Source of the DNA: a virus | Length of the DNA: 36,613 bases | Strand: one strand, 5' to 3' | IMG/VR virus record: IMGVR_UViG_3300031707_000080 | Span: 1 to 36,613 of that record | In this document: positions 14,318 to 21,563 of the stretch, piece after piece | Position numbering within the stretch: the stretch's first letter is position 1 | Layout of the letters: each line of letters opens with the position of its first letter | Position numbers and translations under genes: made by a program | Notes under the pieces: generated by a model | Seen by the model: the letters and a program-made list of their open reading frames with translations, nothing else | Database searches by the model: none | What the model was told of the DNA's origin: nothing

Positions 14318-14907
14318 CCAACATGTTCAAGCCAGGACCCGCTCGCGGCGAAGAGGACACCGACGGCGGTCGCAAGGCTCAAGTCGAAATCCCACCCGGC
14401 AAGTACCTGATCGCGCTGGTGTGGTTCCAGCGCAAGACGGCGAAGTCGGGTTCTGAATACCTGACCTGCAAATTCGAAATCTGCGCGGGACCGCTGGCGG
14501 GCGAGGGATTCTTCACGATGGTGAGTCTCGACACCGGCAAAACGGTTCCCTGCAAGCGCTTGGAACTGTGGATGGAGAACGTCGGGCGCGACACCGAGAT
14601 TGATCTCGACTCCGACCAGGAAATCGCGGAGGCGTTCCGGGGCAAGGCATTCAAGGCCACGCTCCTGACCCGCCGAAACGGCTCCTACGTCAATGTCGAG
14701 ATCGATCGCTTCGCGTACTTGCGCGACTACACCGATGAGGACGACGCGGCGTGTGAGGCATGGGAGGCGAAGCGCTCGGCGCGCGGCTGGGAAGGTCGCG
14801 ACCCGACCGATCCTGGTCACGCTCCGGCTGATGCTCCGGCTGGTCGTAGGTCTGAGCCTGAGTTCAGCCCGGGCTCATCGTTCGCAGACGACGACATTCC
14901 GTTCTGA
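14314..14907 (+). CDS. SSB-like single-stranded DNA-binding protein (DUF669-type)
   Basis: A 197-residue protein. The N-terminal 140 residues are beta-rich (VEIPPGKYLIALVWFQ, GSEYLTCKFEI, GSYVNVEIDRFAYL) and match the layout of DUF669 phage proteins that replace SSB. The C-terminal part is a flexible acidic, Pro/Ala-rich tail ending in DDDIPF (residues 192-197), the classic SSB tip that recruits partner proteins. Overlaps the Sak4 gene as ATGA. It should coat single-stranded DNA during replication and recombination and deliver Sak4 and the nuclease. The tip is seen directly; the fold is inferred. Confidence 0.75.
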   Translation: MTNMFKPGPARGEEDTDGGRKAQVEIPPGKYLIALVWFQRKTAKSGSEYLTCKFEICAGPLAGEGFFTMVSLDTGKTVPCKRLELWMENVGRDTEIDLDSDQEIAEAFRGKAFKATLLTRRNGSYVNVEIDRFAYLRDYTDEDDAACEAWEAKRSARGWEGRDPTDPGHAPADAPAGRRSEPEFSPGSSFADDDIPF

Positions 14908-14909
14908 AG

Positions 14910-14940
14910 CGTGGCTGGCGTGGTCCCGGCCAGATCCACG
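14910..14940 (+). terminator. hairpin after the SSB-like gene
   Basis: CGTGGCTGGC (14910-14919) pairs with GCCAG (14929-14933) and CCACG (14936-14940), ten pairs with a two-base AT bulge. It lies between the SSB stop and the next start, with no T-run, so it may only be a partial stop signal. Confidence 0.4.
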
Positions 14941-14954
14941 GGACACCAACTACC

Positions 14955-15545
14955 ATGACCGCTCCCGACGAATCATGCCCCAAGACCCGCGCTGTCGGCG
15001 CTCGGCTGGCCAAGGCGCTCCACGCCTACCTATCCGGCGACCTGACCGACGCCAGGCTCGTACACGGCCTGCGACGACTTGCCCTGGACATCGAGGGCGA
15101 CACGGTGCTGCGCGCTCCGGTGGTGCCCGACCAGTCGGAGGCGCAAGGGCTCCGTTCACTGTTCGGTTTCTGGCAGCAGAAAATGATGCTGAAGAATGCG
15201 CGCTTCACTCCCGGTCGGCGCAAGGTGCTCGCGGCGCGGCTGGCCGACGGCTACACGGTCGGGCAACTCCGGCGCGCAATCGCGGCGTGCTCCGCAAGTG
15301 AATGGCACTGTGGCAAGAACGACCGGAATATGCCCTACAACGATCTGACCCTGATCTGCCGCAACGGCGAGCAGGTCGAAAAGTTCCTAGCTCTAGCTGA
15401 CTCGTATGGCGCTCCCGAGTCGGACGACAATCCCGAAATACGCAGGCTCCAGCGCGCGATCACCACGGCACTCAAGGAGGGAAGAACCGATGACTACAAT
15501 CGCTCCAATGCACGGCTCCGCGCTATCACTGCTCCTGGGGGGTAA
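14955..15545 (+). CDS. phage replication protein (helicase-loader/primosome-type C-terminal domain)
   Basis: A 196-residue protein. Its middle and end contain the block FGFWQQKMMLKNARFT, RRKVLAARLADGYTVGQLRRAI, then SEWHCGKNDRNMPYNDLTLICR and EQVEKFLALADSY. This is the conserved C-terminal domain of many phage replication proteins, usually beside helicases or loaders. The N-terminal 60 residues are not recognised. The start at ATG 14955 has no good ribosome site. The next gene's start (15490) lies inside its end, with AAGGAGG at 15475-15481. Probably recruits host or phage helicase to the origin; the exact role is inferred from the family. Confidence 0.7.
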   Translation: MTAPDESCPKTRAVGARLAKALHAYLSGDLTDARLVHGLRRLALDIEGDTVLRAPVVPDQSEAQGLRSLFGFWQQKMMLKNARFTPGRRKVLAARLADGYTVGQLRRAIAACSASEWHCGKNDRNMPYNDLTLICRNGEQVEKFLALADSYGAPESDDNPEIRRLQRAITTALKEGRTDDYNRSNARLRAITAPGG

Positions 15546-16086
15546 ACTCGACCAGGCGGGGCTGCGGTCGCTGGCTCTGGCCACCTACCAGCACCGGCTC
15601 GAAATCCTGCCAGAACAACTTCCGGCTCGACCGGCGGCAATCGCCATGTCTGACGACGAACTAATCGACGCTGCGGCTGACGTCGAAGGCGGCGACAAGG
15701 TCGGCGCTGACCGGCGACGCCAGCTGACCTATCTCGGCGCGTGGCGCGCTGCGGTGTGGGCCGTCGAAGCGACGAACGCGAAGCGACTGTGCAGCCTGGT
15801 GGACGGCGCGCTCACGCTCGATGCCTCCGGCGACGAGGCGCAAGCTGATGCGCTCTGGCTTCACGTCGGAGAGGTGTTCGGTGTGCGGCGTGGCGATGTC
15901 CCGCTCGGCTTGCGCTGGTTTGAACTGCGCGACTGGTGCGCGGAACGGTCGCGGGCGCTCGGTATCCTGCCGATGCACTTGCGCAGCATGCGGCGTCGGC
16001 GCGGCGGAATCCCGATGCCAGCGAAAGCGGAACGTAGCTGGACCGACCCCGAAGCTGAGCGCGAGCAAGAAGCGCTGCGATGGTAA
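15490..16086 (+). CDS. hypothetical protein of the replication block
   Basis: A 198-residue protein with ribosome site AAGGAGG (15475-15481) nine bases before ATG 15490, overlapping the preceding gene by 56 bases. Mostly helical with a basic segment MHLRSMRRRRGG and an acidic end (EREQEALRW). It contains two Cys in separate places (RLCSL, RDWCAE), which do not form an evident metal site. No family recognised. The stop overlaps the next start (ATGGTAA region at 16080-16086). It may assist the replication protein. Confidence 0.6.
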   Translation: MTTIAPMHGSALSLLLGGKLDQAGLRSLALATYQHRLEILPEQLPARPAAIAMSDDELIDAAADVEGGDKVGADRRRQLTYLGAWRAAVWAVEATNAKRLCSLVDGALTLDASGDEAQADALWLHVGEVFGVRRGDVPLGLRWFELRDWCAERSRALGILPMHLRSMRRRRGGIPMPAKAERSWTDPEAEREQEALRW

Positions 16087-16445
16087 TCGATGACGAGCCG
16101 TTCCTGGTGGAGTGCGAAGAACGCGCGGCGATGGCGCGTAGCTGCCTGGACGACGAGGCGATGTGCCGATCCTACGCTGAGCGCGCTGCGAATGCGGACG
16201 TGCCACGCCTGGTCGGCTACATTCGGCAGTTGCTCGCGACCAGCGGCGGCGACCTGGGAACCATGATCCGCGAAGCGGTCAAATCGAGGGTCATGCGCAG
16301 CGACGTGCTCGCTCCGCATGACGCCAAGCAGACGGCGGCTTTTCACCCAGACGTGGTGCTTCACTCACTGACGATCTCGGTGATAAGCACCGGCTCGGTG
16401 GTGGTCGATGCGCGGCTCCTGATCGGCGGGAAAGGCCAGGCATGA
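16080..16445 (+). CDS. hypothetical protein of the replication block
   Basis: A 121-residue protein starting at ATG 16080 (seven-base overlap with the upstream gene) and ending four bases into the resolvase gene. The N-terminal 80 residues are acidic and helical (DDEPFLVECEERAAMARS, a Cys at about 22 and 29). The C-terminal 40 residues are a strand-rich segment (HPDVVLHSLTISVISTGSVVVDARLL). No family recognised. Confidence 0.55.
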   Translation: MVIDDEPFLVECEERAAMARSCLDDEAMCRSYAERAANADVPRLVGYIRQLLATSGGDLGTMIREAVKSRVMRSDVLAPHDAKQTAAFHPDVVLHSLTISVISTGSVVVDARLLIGGKGQA

Positions 16446-17020
16446 CCTACCACTCAATCGAATATCGACCCGGGCGCATGGCTCCCGAGGATCTGGCGCG
16501 CGTCCAAGAACAGCCGTTCGCGGCGATTGACCCGGGCTCGGCTGGCGCGGTCGTGGTGCGCGGCTCGGGCTCCCCGATCGGCCACGTTCGACTGTTCCCG
16601 CTGTTCCCGCAACCGCTCCTGGCTCTGAACGCTCCGGCGCTCGACGGCGTCGGCCTATTCGTGGTCGAAGCGCAGTACCTGGCGACCAACGCGATGACGT
16701 CACTCAGGCTCGCTCGCTCGGCTGCGGCGACAGTGGCGTTCGCGGCTGGCGTGCGTGGCGCGAGGGGCGAGCCTACGGTGGTTCTATGGGTCGCTCCGTC
16801 TACCTGGCAGGCGGCGCTGCGGAGGCGGCTGGGGCCGCTGGCGGGCTCCCAGCCCGAGCGGGAGAAGGGCAAGGCGCTGGCGCTGCGCCACGCCCAAGAA
16901 ACGGGGCTGACAGAGCGCTCGGCGTTCCTGTCGGCGCGCTCTACGGTGCGGGAGGGTCTGGCCGACGCCTGGGGAATCTCTGAGTGGGTAGCTCGGGAAC
17001 TATGGCGGATTCCTGGGTAG
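16442..17020 (+). CDS. RuvC-like Holliday junction resolvase (RNase H fold)
   Basis: A 192-residue protein with the acidic set expected in RuvC-type resolvases: D30 in FAAIDPGSAGAVVV, E76 in LFVVEAQY, and the late acidic helix with E171 and D175 in REGLADAWGISEW. The ribonuclease-H-like fold cleaves branched DNA and would resolve Holliday junctions or trim concatemers before packaging. It is the last gene of the recombination/replication block and overlaps the previous gene (ATGA). Its TAG stop touches the GTCGCTTTTC box of module F, so a new transcription unit starts directly downstream. Confidence 0.75.
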   Translation: MTYHSIEYRPGRMAPEDLARVQEQPFAAIDPGSAGAVVVRGSGSPIGHVRLFPLFPQPLLALNAPALDGVGLFVVEAQYLATNAMTSLRLARSAAATVAFAAGVRGARGEPTVVLWVAPSTWQAALRRRLGPLAGSQPEREKGKALALRHAQETGLTERSAFLSARSTVREGLADAWGISEWVARELWRIPG

Positions 17021-17103
17021 TCGCTTTTCACGCACCGTTCCCTTGTGTTCGGGAAACGGCTGGCGTAGCGTCTGGGTGTCGACGTTGTGTCGACGGTAAG
17101 GAG
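17020..17103 (+). promoter_or_regulatory. promoter-hairpin-RBS module F (for gene 17112)
   Basis: Box GTCGCTTTTC (17020-17029), -35 TTGTGT (17043-17048), 17-base spacer, -10 TAGCGT (17066-17071). Six bases later perfect stem GTCGAC/GTCGAC (17078-17083 with 17089-17094), then TAAGGAG (17097-17103), eight bases before ATG 17112. Confidence 0.75.
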
Positions 17104-17111
17104 ACTCGGGA

Positions 17112-17324
17112 ATGGGCAAGCGGGACGCGGTTGGCAAGTTGGTTCAGGCGACTGAGTTGGCTGAGCTTCGGTCGATGATTCGGGTTCTTATGGCGTCGAT
17201 GCCGACAGGGCCGTCGCAGTACGACCTGGAGGTGCAAGCTCGTGTCGATGCGCGGCTAGCGCAGGAACGTGCCGACGACCTGGCGCTGGAATCCTTGCTT
17301 GCTTCGCGGCGGGTGCGGTCATGA
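17112..17324 (+). CDS. small helical protein, function unknown
   Basis: A 70-residue protein with start set by TAAGGAG in module F. Mostly helical, Ala/Leu/Arg-rich with a basic end (SRRVRS); the acidic stretch ARLAQERADDLALES suggests a coiled coil. No family recognised. The ATGA overlap couples it to the next gene. First gene of the long accessory operon extending towards 21868. Confidence 0.55.
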   Translation: MGKRDAVGKLVQATELAELRSMIRVLMASMPTGPSQYDLEVQARVDARLAQERADDLALESLLASRRVRS

Positions 17325-17545
17325 GCAAGAAGAACCTTGACGGCTCCGCAGAAAGTGTCGCGATTCGGGCAGAGTGGAAAGCGCTGTCCAAGATGGACAC
17401 CAAGTCGCTCGGCGCGGTGTTCCAGCGCAGTCACCGCGTGTGCTCTCTCTCGGGTGTTCCCAAGCGCGACCTGGTGAGCGGCATCATGTATGCACGCCAC
17501 GGCGAGCGTCGCATTCACTTGGCGTTCGGGCTGGCGCAGGCATGA
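17321..17545 (+). CDS. small hypothetical protein
   Basis: A 74-residue basic protein, ATGA-coupled at both ends. Segments EWKALSKMDTKSLGAVFQ and HRVCSLSGVPKRDLVSGI, with a basic, Ala-rich end. No family recognised. Its length and consistent overlaps support expression. Confidence 0.5.
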   Translation: MSKKNLDGSAESVAIRAEWKALSKMDTKSLGAVFQRSHRVCSLSGVPKRDLVSGIMYARHGERRIHLAFGLAQA

Positions 17546-17991
17546 GCGCCGCGCTCATCGCGCTTCTGATGCGCGTTTGGGTGGCCGAAGCCGGGTGGAC
17601 TGCCGAGCGCGACCACGCTGCAATGGGGCACGTCCTGGTCGGTTGGGTGGGTCAGCGCGGCGACGATCTCCCGGCGGTGGTTCACAACATGGTGGATCGC
17701 CACTCGCTCGCGCTCAGCCGTCACCCGTGGCTCCTGGCGCTCGGGCCTGACTGCGCTCAGCCGGATGGCTGGCCACCACGCCTGTCCTGGACAAGCCACA
17801 GACCGCTTTGCCTGGCTCTGGCCAAACGTGCCGAGAGCATGCTTGCGGGCGCTCTGAGCGACCCATGTCACGGTCGGGCAGACCAGTGGCGCGCTCGGCG
17901 CTCCCGGGCGTTGCGCTCGGCGCTGCGGCGTGGCTACACCCGTGTCGCGTGCGGTCGCACGCTGGATGTCTACCTCATGGAGCCGAAATGA
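17542..17991 (+). CDS. hypothetical protein resembling phage cell-wall hydrolase-like proteins
   Basis: A 149-residue protein. The N-terminal helix WVAEAGWTAERDHAAMGHVL and the later CHGRADQWRARRSRALRSA and GYTRVACGRTLDVYL look like blocks of small transglycosylase/cell-wall-hydrolase-like proteins, in which the Glu of EAGW would be catalytic. I am not certain. No signal peptide is present, so if it is a lysin it would need a holin or another export route. Start ATG 17542 overlaps the previous stop as ATGA, and the stop overlaps the next start at 17988. Alternative: an unrelated DNA-bound protein, since it is basic. Confidence 0.45.
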   Translation: MSAALIALLMRVWVAEAGWTAERDHAAMGHVLVGWVGQRGDDLPAVVHNMVDRHSLALSRHPWLLALGPDCAQPDGWPPRLSWTSHRPLCLALAKRAESMLAGALSDPCHGRADQWRARRSRALRSALRRGYTRVACGRTLDVYLMEPK

Positions 17992-18194
17992 ATTGCGAAC
18001 GGACACCCAGACCCAGACTCCCGGGATACTCGCTCCCACGTCGCCGCTGGTGGCACTGGTTTATCCAGCGGCGGGAACCCGGCGTTTGGATCACGCAGAG
18101 CACCGGCTCTCTGTTCAACCCGCTGTCGGTGAAATACCGTGACCCGGGCACGCGGCTGTTCTTGGCAATCCGCAGGCGAGAGAACGAGCGATGA
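17988..18194 (+). CDS. small basic protein, function unknown
   Basis: A 68-residue, strongly basic protein (RPRLPGYSLPRRRWWHWFIQRRE) with aromatic residues and an Arg-rich end. ATGA overlap upstream and downstream. No family recognised. The Trp/Arg cluster would suit nucleic-acid or membrane contact. Confidence 0.45.
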   Translation: MNCERTPRPRLPGYSLPRRRWWHWFIQRREPGVWITQSTGSLFNPLSVKYRDPGTRLFLAIRRRENER

Positions 18195-18478
18195 TCGGTG
18201 ATCCCTGGAGCCTTGCTCGACGCAAGGACGATGCAATGTGGCGGGTGACATTCGGCGCGGCGCGCTCGGTGCTGCCACCCGGCAGCCTGGTGTTCGCTCG
18301 CTCCCGGGGCGCGATCGTGGTGCGCGTGCGGATGTCCCGCTGGGCCTGGCTCGGGCTCGGCGCGGCACACCTGATCGTCGGCGCTTCCACCAGGCACCGG
18401 GTTTGCGATGCTGTCGAGCGCTGGGCCGGGTATCGCCCAACCGTGGAGGTCCAATGGAATCACAACTCAACAGGCTGA
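18191..18478 (+). CDS. small protein with a hydrophobic segment
   Basis: A 95-residue protein with a short hydrophobic stretch WAWLGLGAAHLIVGA (about residues 51-65) in an otherwise basic sequence. It could be a membrane-associated protein, but the segment is short. ATGA-coupled upstream. The downstream gene starts inside its end with its own ribosome site. No family recognised. Confidence 0.45.
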   Translation: MIGDPWSLARRKDDAMWRVTFGAARSVLPPGSLVFARSRGAIVVRVRMSRWAWLGLGAAHLIVGASTRHRVCDAVERWAGYRPTVEVQWNHNSTG

Positions 18479-18747
18479 CCAAGTCGGTAATCAGTTTGCT
18501 GCATGACTCGGCATGTCGGGCTCGGTTCCGGGTGCCTTTGGACGAAGTGTCTCCCGAGGACCGCGCTTCGCTCCTGGTGGAACTGGCGTCGTTTTTTAGG
18601 GGAGCAGAAGAAGCGGCAGAGGGCTATGTCCTGCAGGCGTGCTTGAACGGCGAGGCGGGCGTCTACGAGTCGCTGCATGGTCGGCCTGGTGTTGATCACG
18701 AGATGCTGGAGCAGGCGGTCGAGTACGCTCCAACGGTGAAGCGGTGA
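18454..18747 (+). CDS. small helical acidic protein
   Basis: A 97-residue protein starting at ATG 18454, four bases after GGAGG (18445-18449), and overlapping the end of gene 18191 by 25 bases. It has acidic/helical blocks (SPEDRASLLVELASFFRGAE, GVDHEMLEQAVEYAP). A frame open further upstream runs through the previous gene, so this later start is preferred. GTGA overlap couples it to the next gene. No family recognised. Confidence 0.5.
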   Translation: MESQLNRLTKSVISLLHDSACRARFRVPLDEVSPEDRASLLVELASFFRGAEEAAEGYVLQACLNGEAGVYESLHGRPGVDHEMLEQAVEYAPTVKR

Positions 18748-19115
18748 AGCGAGCGGCCAAATCTGTTCCGGCGGTCGTGGAGGCTGTCGACCCGGCACTC
18801 GCGGTCAAGGCGCTCCGCGCTCAAGTGGCCGATGCGCAGAAGCGTCGCGTCATCGTGCCATGCCCCGGGTGCGGCTGCGCGGCTGCACTGGTCAAGCGGC
18901 ACGCTCGGTGTTCTTGTGCATGCGAGATAGGGCTGGACTTGCGCGACGGCGAGGCGTGGTGCTCTCACTGCGACGGCGTGTTCACGCGGCTCACCACGCG
19001 GCTCAGGGCGGTGTGCTGGCAGCGTCGGGCGTTCCCTGGTGCGCGGCACGTTGATGGTGTGGTAGTGTTCGAAGCGCGCGGCAACGAAGCGCAGGAAGGC
19101 GAAACGGATGAATAA
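18744..19115 (+). CDS. zinc-ribbon protein
   Basis: A 123-residue protein starting with GTG 18744. It has a cluster of cysteines in two CxxC-like pairs, CPGCGC and CSHC, with CSCAC between, so one or two zinc ribbons are likely. The N-terminal 35 residues are basic and the C-terminal 25 acidic (EARGNEAQEGETDE). One of several zinc-ribbon genes in this accessory run; a DNA- or RNA-binding or adaptor role is possible but not shown. Confidence 0.6.
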   Translation: MKRAAKSVPAVVEAVDPALAVKALRAQVADAQKRRVIVPCPGCGCAAALVKRHARCSCACEIGLDLRDGEAWCSHCDGVFTRLTTRLRAVCWQRRAFPGARHVDGVVVFEARGNEAQEGETDE

Positions 19116-19614
19116 GGGGTTTGAGGTCGGTGATGCTGTGGAGTATCGGGGACGCTCGGCGTCGACCATCAGGCCGTGGCTTGAGGGCGTCGTGGACGGG
19201 GTGTTTCTTGAGGGCTTGAGGATTCGCTCGCTCGGTGGCCGGGTGGTCGTACACACCGTTCGGCTTGCGGACGTGCGTCGCTCGCGCAAGCGCAAGGAGG
19301 TGAGTGAGATGCGCATTGCCCCGAAGGGCGCTGCGGCTCGCGGTCCCGCTCGGAACGAAGCCTACCTGGCATACGTTCGCGCCAAACCGTGCGCTGGCTG
19401 CGCGGCTCCTGGTCCCAGCGATCCGCACCACTATGGGCTGCGCGGCGTCGCTCAGAAGGCAAGCGACTACCAGACCACTCCGCTCTGCAGGCGTTGCCAC
19501 GATTCATTCCACGACACCCGGGAGTTGCCCGGGCGCAACGTCGCAGAGACACGCGGCGATCTCCTGGCGGCTCAGGTCGCGCTCCTGGTGCGCTGGATCG
19601 AGGTCGGAGCATGA
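19108..19614 (+). CDS. DUF968/HNH-like nuclease with an N-terminal basic domain (possible internal start at 19309)
   Basis: A 168-residue protein whose C-terminal half is a Cys/His nuclease-type domain of the DUF968 family: C95-x2-C98, DPHHYG (105-110), and LCRRCHDSFH with C127, C130, H131 and H135. The first 67 residues (GDAVEYRGRSA..., basic end RRSRKRKE) look like a small beta-domain resembling KOW/SH3-type binding modules. The frame contains ATG 19309 with AAGGAGG at 19294-19300, a better site than that of the first start, so a shorter nuclease-only product may also be made. DUF968-type nucleases nick DNA in phage recombination contexts. Overlaps both neighbours. Confidence 0.7.
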   Translation: MNKGFEVGDAVEYRGRSASTIRPWLEGVVDGVFLEGLRIRSLGGRVVVHTVRLADVRRSRKRKEVSEMRIAPKGAAARGPARNEAYLAYVRAKPCAGCAAPGPSDPHHYGLRGVAQKASDYQTTPLCRRCHDSFHDTRELPGRNVAETRGDLLAAQVALLVRWIEVGA

Positions 19615-19928
19615 ACGCTCAGCTGTGCCTGGACGAGTGGGACGAGCGTGAGCGGGTGCTTGATGCGCTTCATGTGGTGCGCGCTCGACTGGTGGGCGAG
19701 GCTCACATCGTAGCTGGCAAACTTGCGCTCCAGCACGGCGGCGTGACGTCGCCCGAAGTCCTGGGAGAGCTATCGCGCATCGGATATGCCGACGACCTGG
19801 CGCGCGTCGACCACCGCTTTATGGGCGCTGTATTTCGTGGCCAGGAATGGGAACGTGTTGCCTGGCGGTCTGGTCCCGAATCGGGTGCATCGCACTGCAG
19901 GCCAGTCGCGGTCTGGAGGCTCCGATGA
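19611..19928 (+). CDS. hypothetical protein
   Basis: A 105-residue protein, ATGA-coupled at both ends. Helical and acidic N-terminus (CLDEWDERERVLDALHVVRARL), with a probable helix-turn-helix-like LGELSRIGYADDLARVDHRF in the middle. No family recognised; similar small proteins are scattered in phage accessory regions. Confidence 0.5.
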   Translation: MNAQLCLDEWDERERVLDALHVVRARLVGEAHIVAGKLALQHGGVTSPEVLGELSRIGYADDLARVDHRFMGAVFRGQEWERVAWRSGPESGASHCRPVAVWRLR

Positions 19929-20194
19929 GCGTCCCATGTCGGTCCTGCAAAGCCGATATCTTCTGGGCCGTCACGGTCAACGGAAAGGCCATCCCGCTCG
20001 ACGCCATGCCCGACCCGGCTGGCGTGATGGTGCTCCGCGCTCCCGAGGGAATGCCCGAGGACCAGGAAAGCTACGACGAGCCGATGCGGGCGCTTCACGT
20101 TTCGTCGCTGCGGATCACCCCGGAGAGCGGCGACAGATACACGTCGCACTTCGCTACATGCCCAAACGCGAAGCAGCACAGGAGAAGCCGATGA
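19925..20194 (+). CDS. small zinc-ribbon phage protein (CRSC...GKAIPLDA family)
   Basis: An 89-residue protein with an N-terminal CRSCKADIFW pair, the recognisable NGKAIPLDA block and a C-terminal HFATCPNA with His and Cys that can complete a zinc site. Proteins of this pattern are common in phages and in high-GC bacteria; the function is unknown. Start ATG 19925 overlaps the previous stop and the end overlaps the next start. Confidence 0.65.
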   Translation: MSVPCRSCKADIFWAVTVNGKAIPLDAMPDPAGVMVLRAPEGMPEDQESYDEPMRALHVSSLRITPESGDRYTSHFATCPNAKQHRRSR

Positions 20195-20472
20195 TCACCC
20201 GGGAAACAACCGCAGCCGAAGCCAAGATCCCAGCGGCCACCCTGGAAGCGCTCAAGCGCTACGTCCTGGACGGCAAGCTGGACGACAATCAGTTTGTCGA
20301 GGCGTTGCTCTGCAACGATCTCCGGCGCACGTTCGGCGTGGCCGACGCTACCAACGCTCCTGCCATCGGTGCTTGCGTGCTTTTCTGCCACTGGGAAATC
20401 CCCGGGCAGTGCTGGGGCTCTCGGGATGCTGTGCTGCGCTGGACACGTCGCGACCGCGACGACGCAGAGTGA
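20191..20472 (+). CDS. hypothetical protein
   Basis: A 93-residue protein, ATGA-coupled with its neighbours. The middle reads KRYVLDGKLDDNQFVEALLCNDLRRTFG and then GACVLFCHWEIPGQCWGSRDAV, with four cysteines, two near the C-terminal part. No family recognised, but similar short proteins that start EALKRYVLDG and end near a Trp-rich segment exist in phages. Confidence 0.5.
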   Translation: MITRETTAAEAKIPAATLEALKRYVLDGKLDDNQFVEALLCNDLRRTFGVADATNAPAIGACVLFCHWEIPGQCWGSRDAVLRWTRRDRDDAE

Positions 20473-20666
20473 ACCTCGCCATGCTGCCTGCCTACTCCAA
20501 CTCCCACCCGTGCCCCAAGTGCTCCGGCAAGCGCACCGCTCGCGCTTCCCAGCGCTCTCCCGGCAAACGATCCACCACTGAAGTCTGGCTCTGTCAGGAG
20601 TGCCAACACGCTTTCAACATCGCGCTCCCAGCGCTCACACTTCGGGAGGTGAAGAATGCCAAGTGA
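20469..20666 (+). CDS. small zinc-ribbon protein
   Basis: A 65-residue protein with CPKC and CQEC pairs separated by a basic loop, a typical single zinc ribbon. GTG 20469 is preferred because it overlaps the previous stop (GTGA); ATG 20481 is an alternative that only shortens the N-terminus. Basic, so nucleic-acid binding is likely. Its end overlaps the next gene's start by 11 bases. Confidence 0.6.
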   Translation: MNLAMLPAYSNSHPCPKCSGKRTARASQRSPGKRSTTEVWLCQECQHAFNIALPALTLREVKNAK

Positions 20667-21228
20667 TACCGAAAAGCCTACCAAGGACGTGCTTGGTTCC
20701 AGGCGCTACCAGGACTTGACGGCTTACGAGCGCGGCGAGGCACTGGCGCTGGCCGATGAGTTGATGCTGCGCATGGTCATCCCGCGTCGCATCGTGGCGG
20801 CGCTCCGGCAGCAGTACTCAATCAGCGGCGGGTGCGCCAAGCGCTTGCTCGACCAGGCGGGTGAGGCGGTCGACAAAGTGATCTCCACGGGGCTCGCTCG
20901 GCGGCGCGAGCAGCACATCAGGGCTCAGTGTCGCCTGTACGAGCGAGCCTGGACCGATGGCAAGCTGTCTATCTGCCTGGGGGTGCTCCGCGCCATTGCC
21001 GAAGTCGAGGGCTTCAACCGGCCAATCCAAATTGAAACGACCGCTACGGGCGTCGGCGCTGGCGAGGTGTCGGCCTGGGAACGCGATGCGGCTGGACGTC
21101 CACCTGGCGACATTCAGCACTACCTGGCACATGGATGCTGGCCTGAAGAATCCCCCAATCCGCCAAACGGCTCCGGCGCTCCCGACGCCACGGCTGCGAG
21201 GTTTGTGTTCCCACTGACGAGGCACTGA
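20656..21228 (+). CDS. possible terminase small subunit (DNA-binding, helix-turn-helix type)
   Basis: A 190-residue protein preceded by GGGAGG. The N-terminal 100 residues are helical with a helix-turn-helix-like part (RRIVAALRQQYSISGGCAKRLLDQAGEAVDKV) and then SICLGVLRAIAEVEGFNRP, features seen in phage small terminase subunits; the C-terminal 60 residues are Pro- and Gly-rich and probably flexible. A TerS is expected in a genome with the TerL at 26853, but this gene is separated from it by accessory genes, so the call is tentative. Alternative: an unrelated regulatory protein. Confidence 0.45.
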   Translation: MPSDTEKPTKDVLGSRRYQDLTAYERGEALALADELMLRMVIPRRIVAALRQQYSISGGCAKRLLDQAGEAVDKVISTGLARRREQHIRAQCRLYERAWTDGKLSICLGVLRAIAEVEGFNRPIQIETTATGVGAGEVSAWERDAAGRPPGDIQHYLAHGCWPEESPNPPNGSGAPDATAARFVFPLTRH

Positions 21229-21230
21229 AT

Positions 21231-21563
21231 ATGGCAAACGATGAAAACGAGCGTCCACGGCTTGAGCGGGTAGCCGGAAAACTGGCTCAGCTGGAACGGA
21301 TGGCTGAATACCGGGAGTCCAAGATTAAAGCCGGTGCCCTCACTGGCGACGGTCATTTTCTCAAGGCCGAAGCCAGTGCGCTCCGGGCTGCCTGCGATGC
21401 GCTGCGCTGGCACCAGGCTGAAGTCAACGGGCTCGACCAGCCGATTCTGGCGTTGCAGGAGGTTCTGGACGTGGTGCGCTCCGAGGTCGGGGAACGGGCG
21501 TCGGTAGCGATCATGGCCGTGCTACAACGTGCCGACCGCGTGCTCGCGGAGTGGGACGCCTGA
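21231..21563 (+). CDS. helical hypothetical protein
   Basis: A 110-residue, Ala/Glu-rich helical protein with a coiled-coil-like N-terminus (ERPRLERVAGKLAQLERMAEYRES) and a later LRAACDALRWHQAEV segment. Starts two bases after the preceding stop, with no clear ribosome site, so it is probably coupled. No family recognised. Confidence 0.5.
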   Translation: MANDENERPRLERVAGKLAQLERMAEYRESKIKAGALTGDGHFLKAEASALRAACDALRWHQAEVNGLDQPILALQEVLDVVRSEVGERASVAIMAVLQRADRVLAEWDA

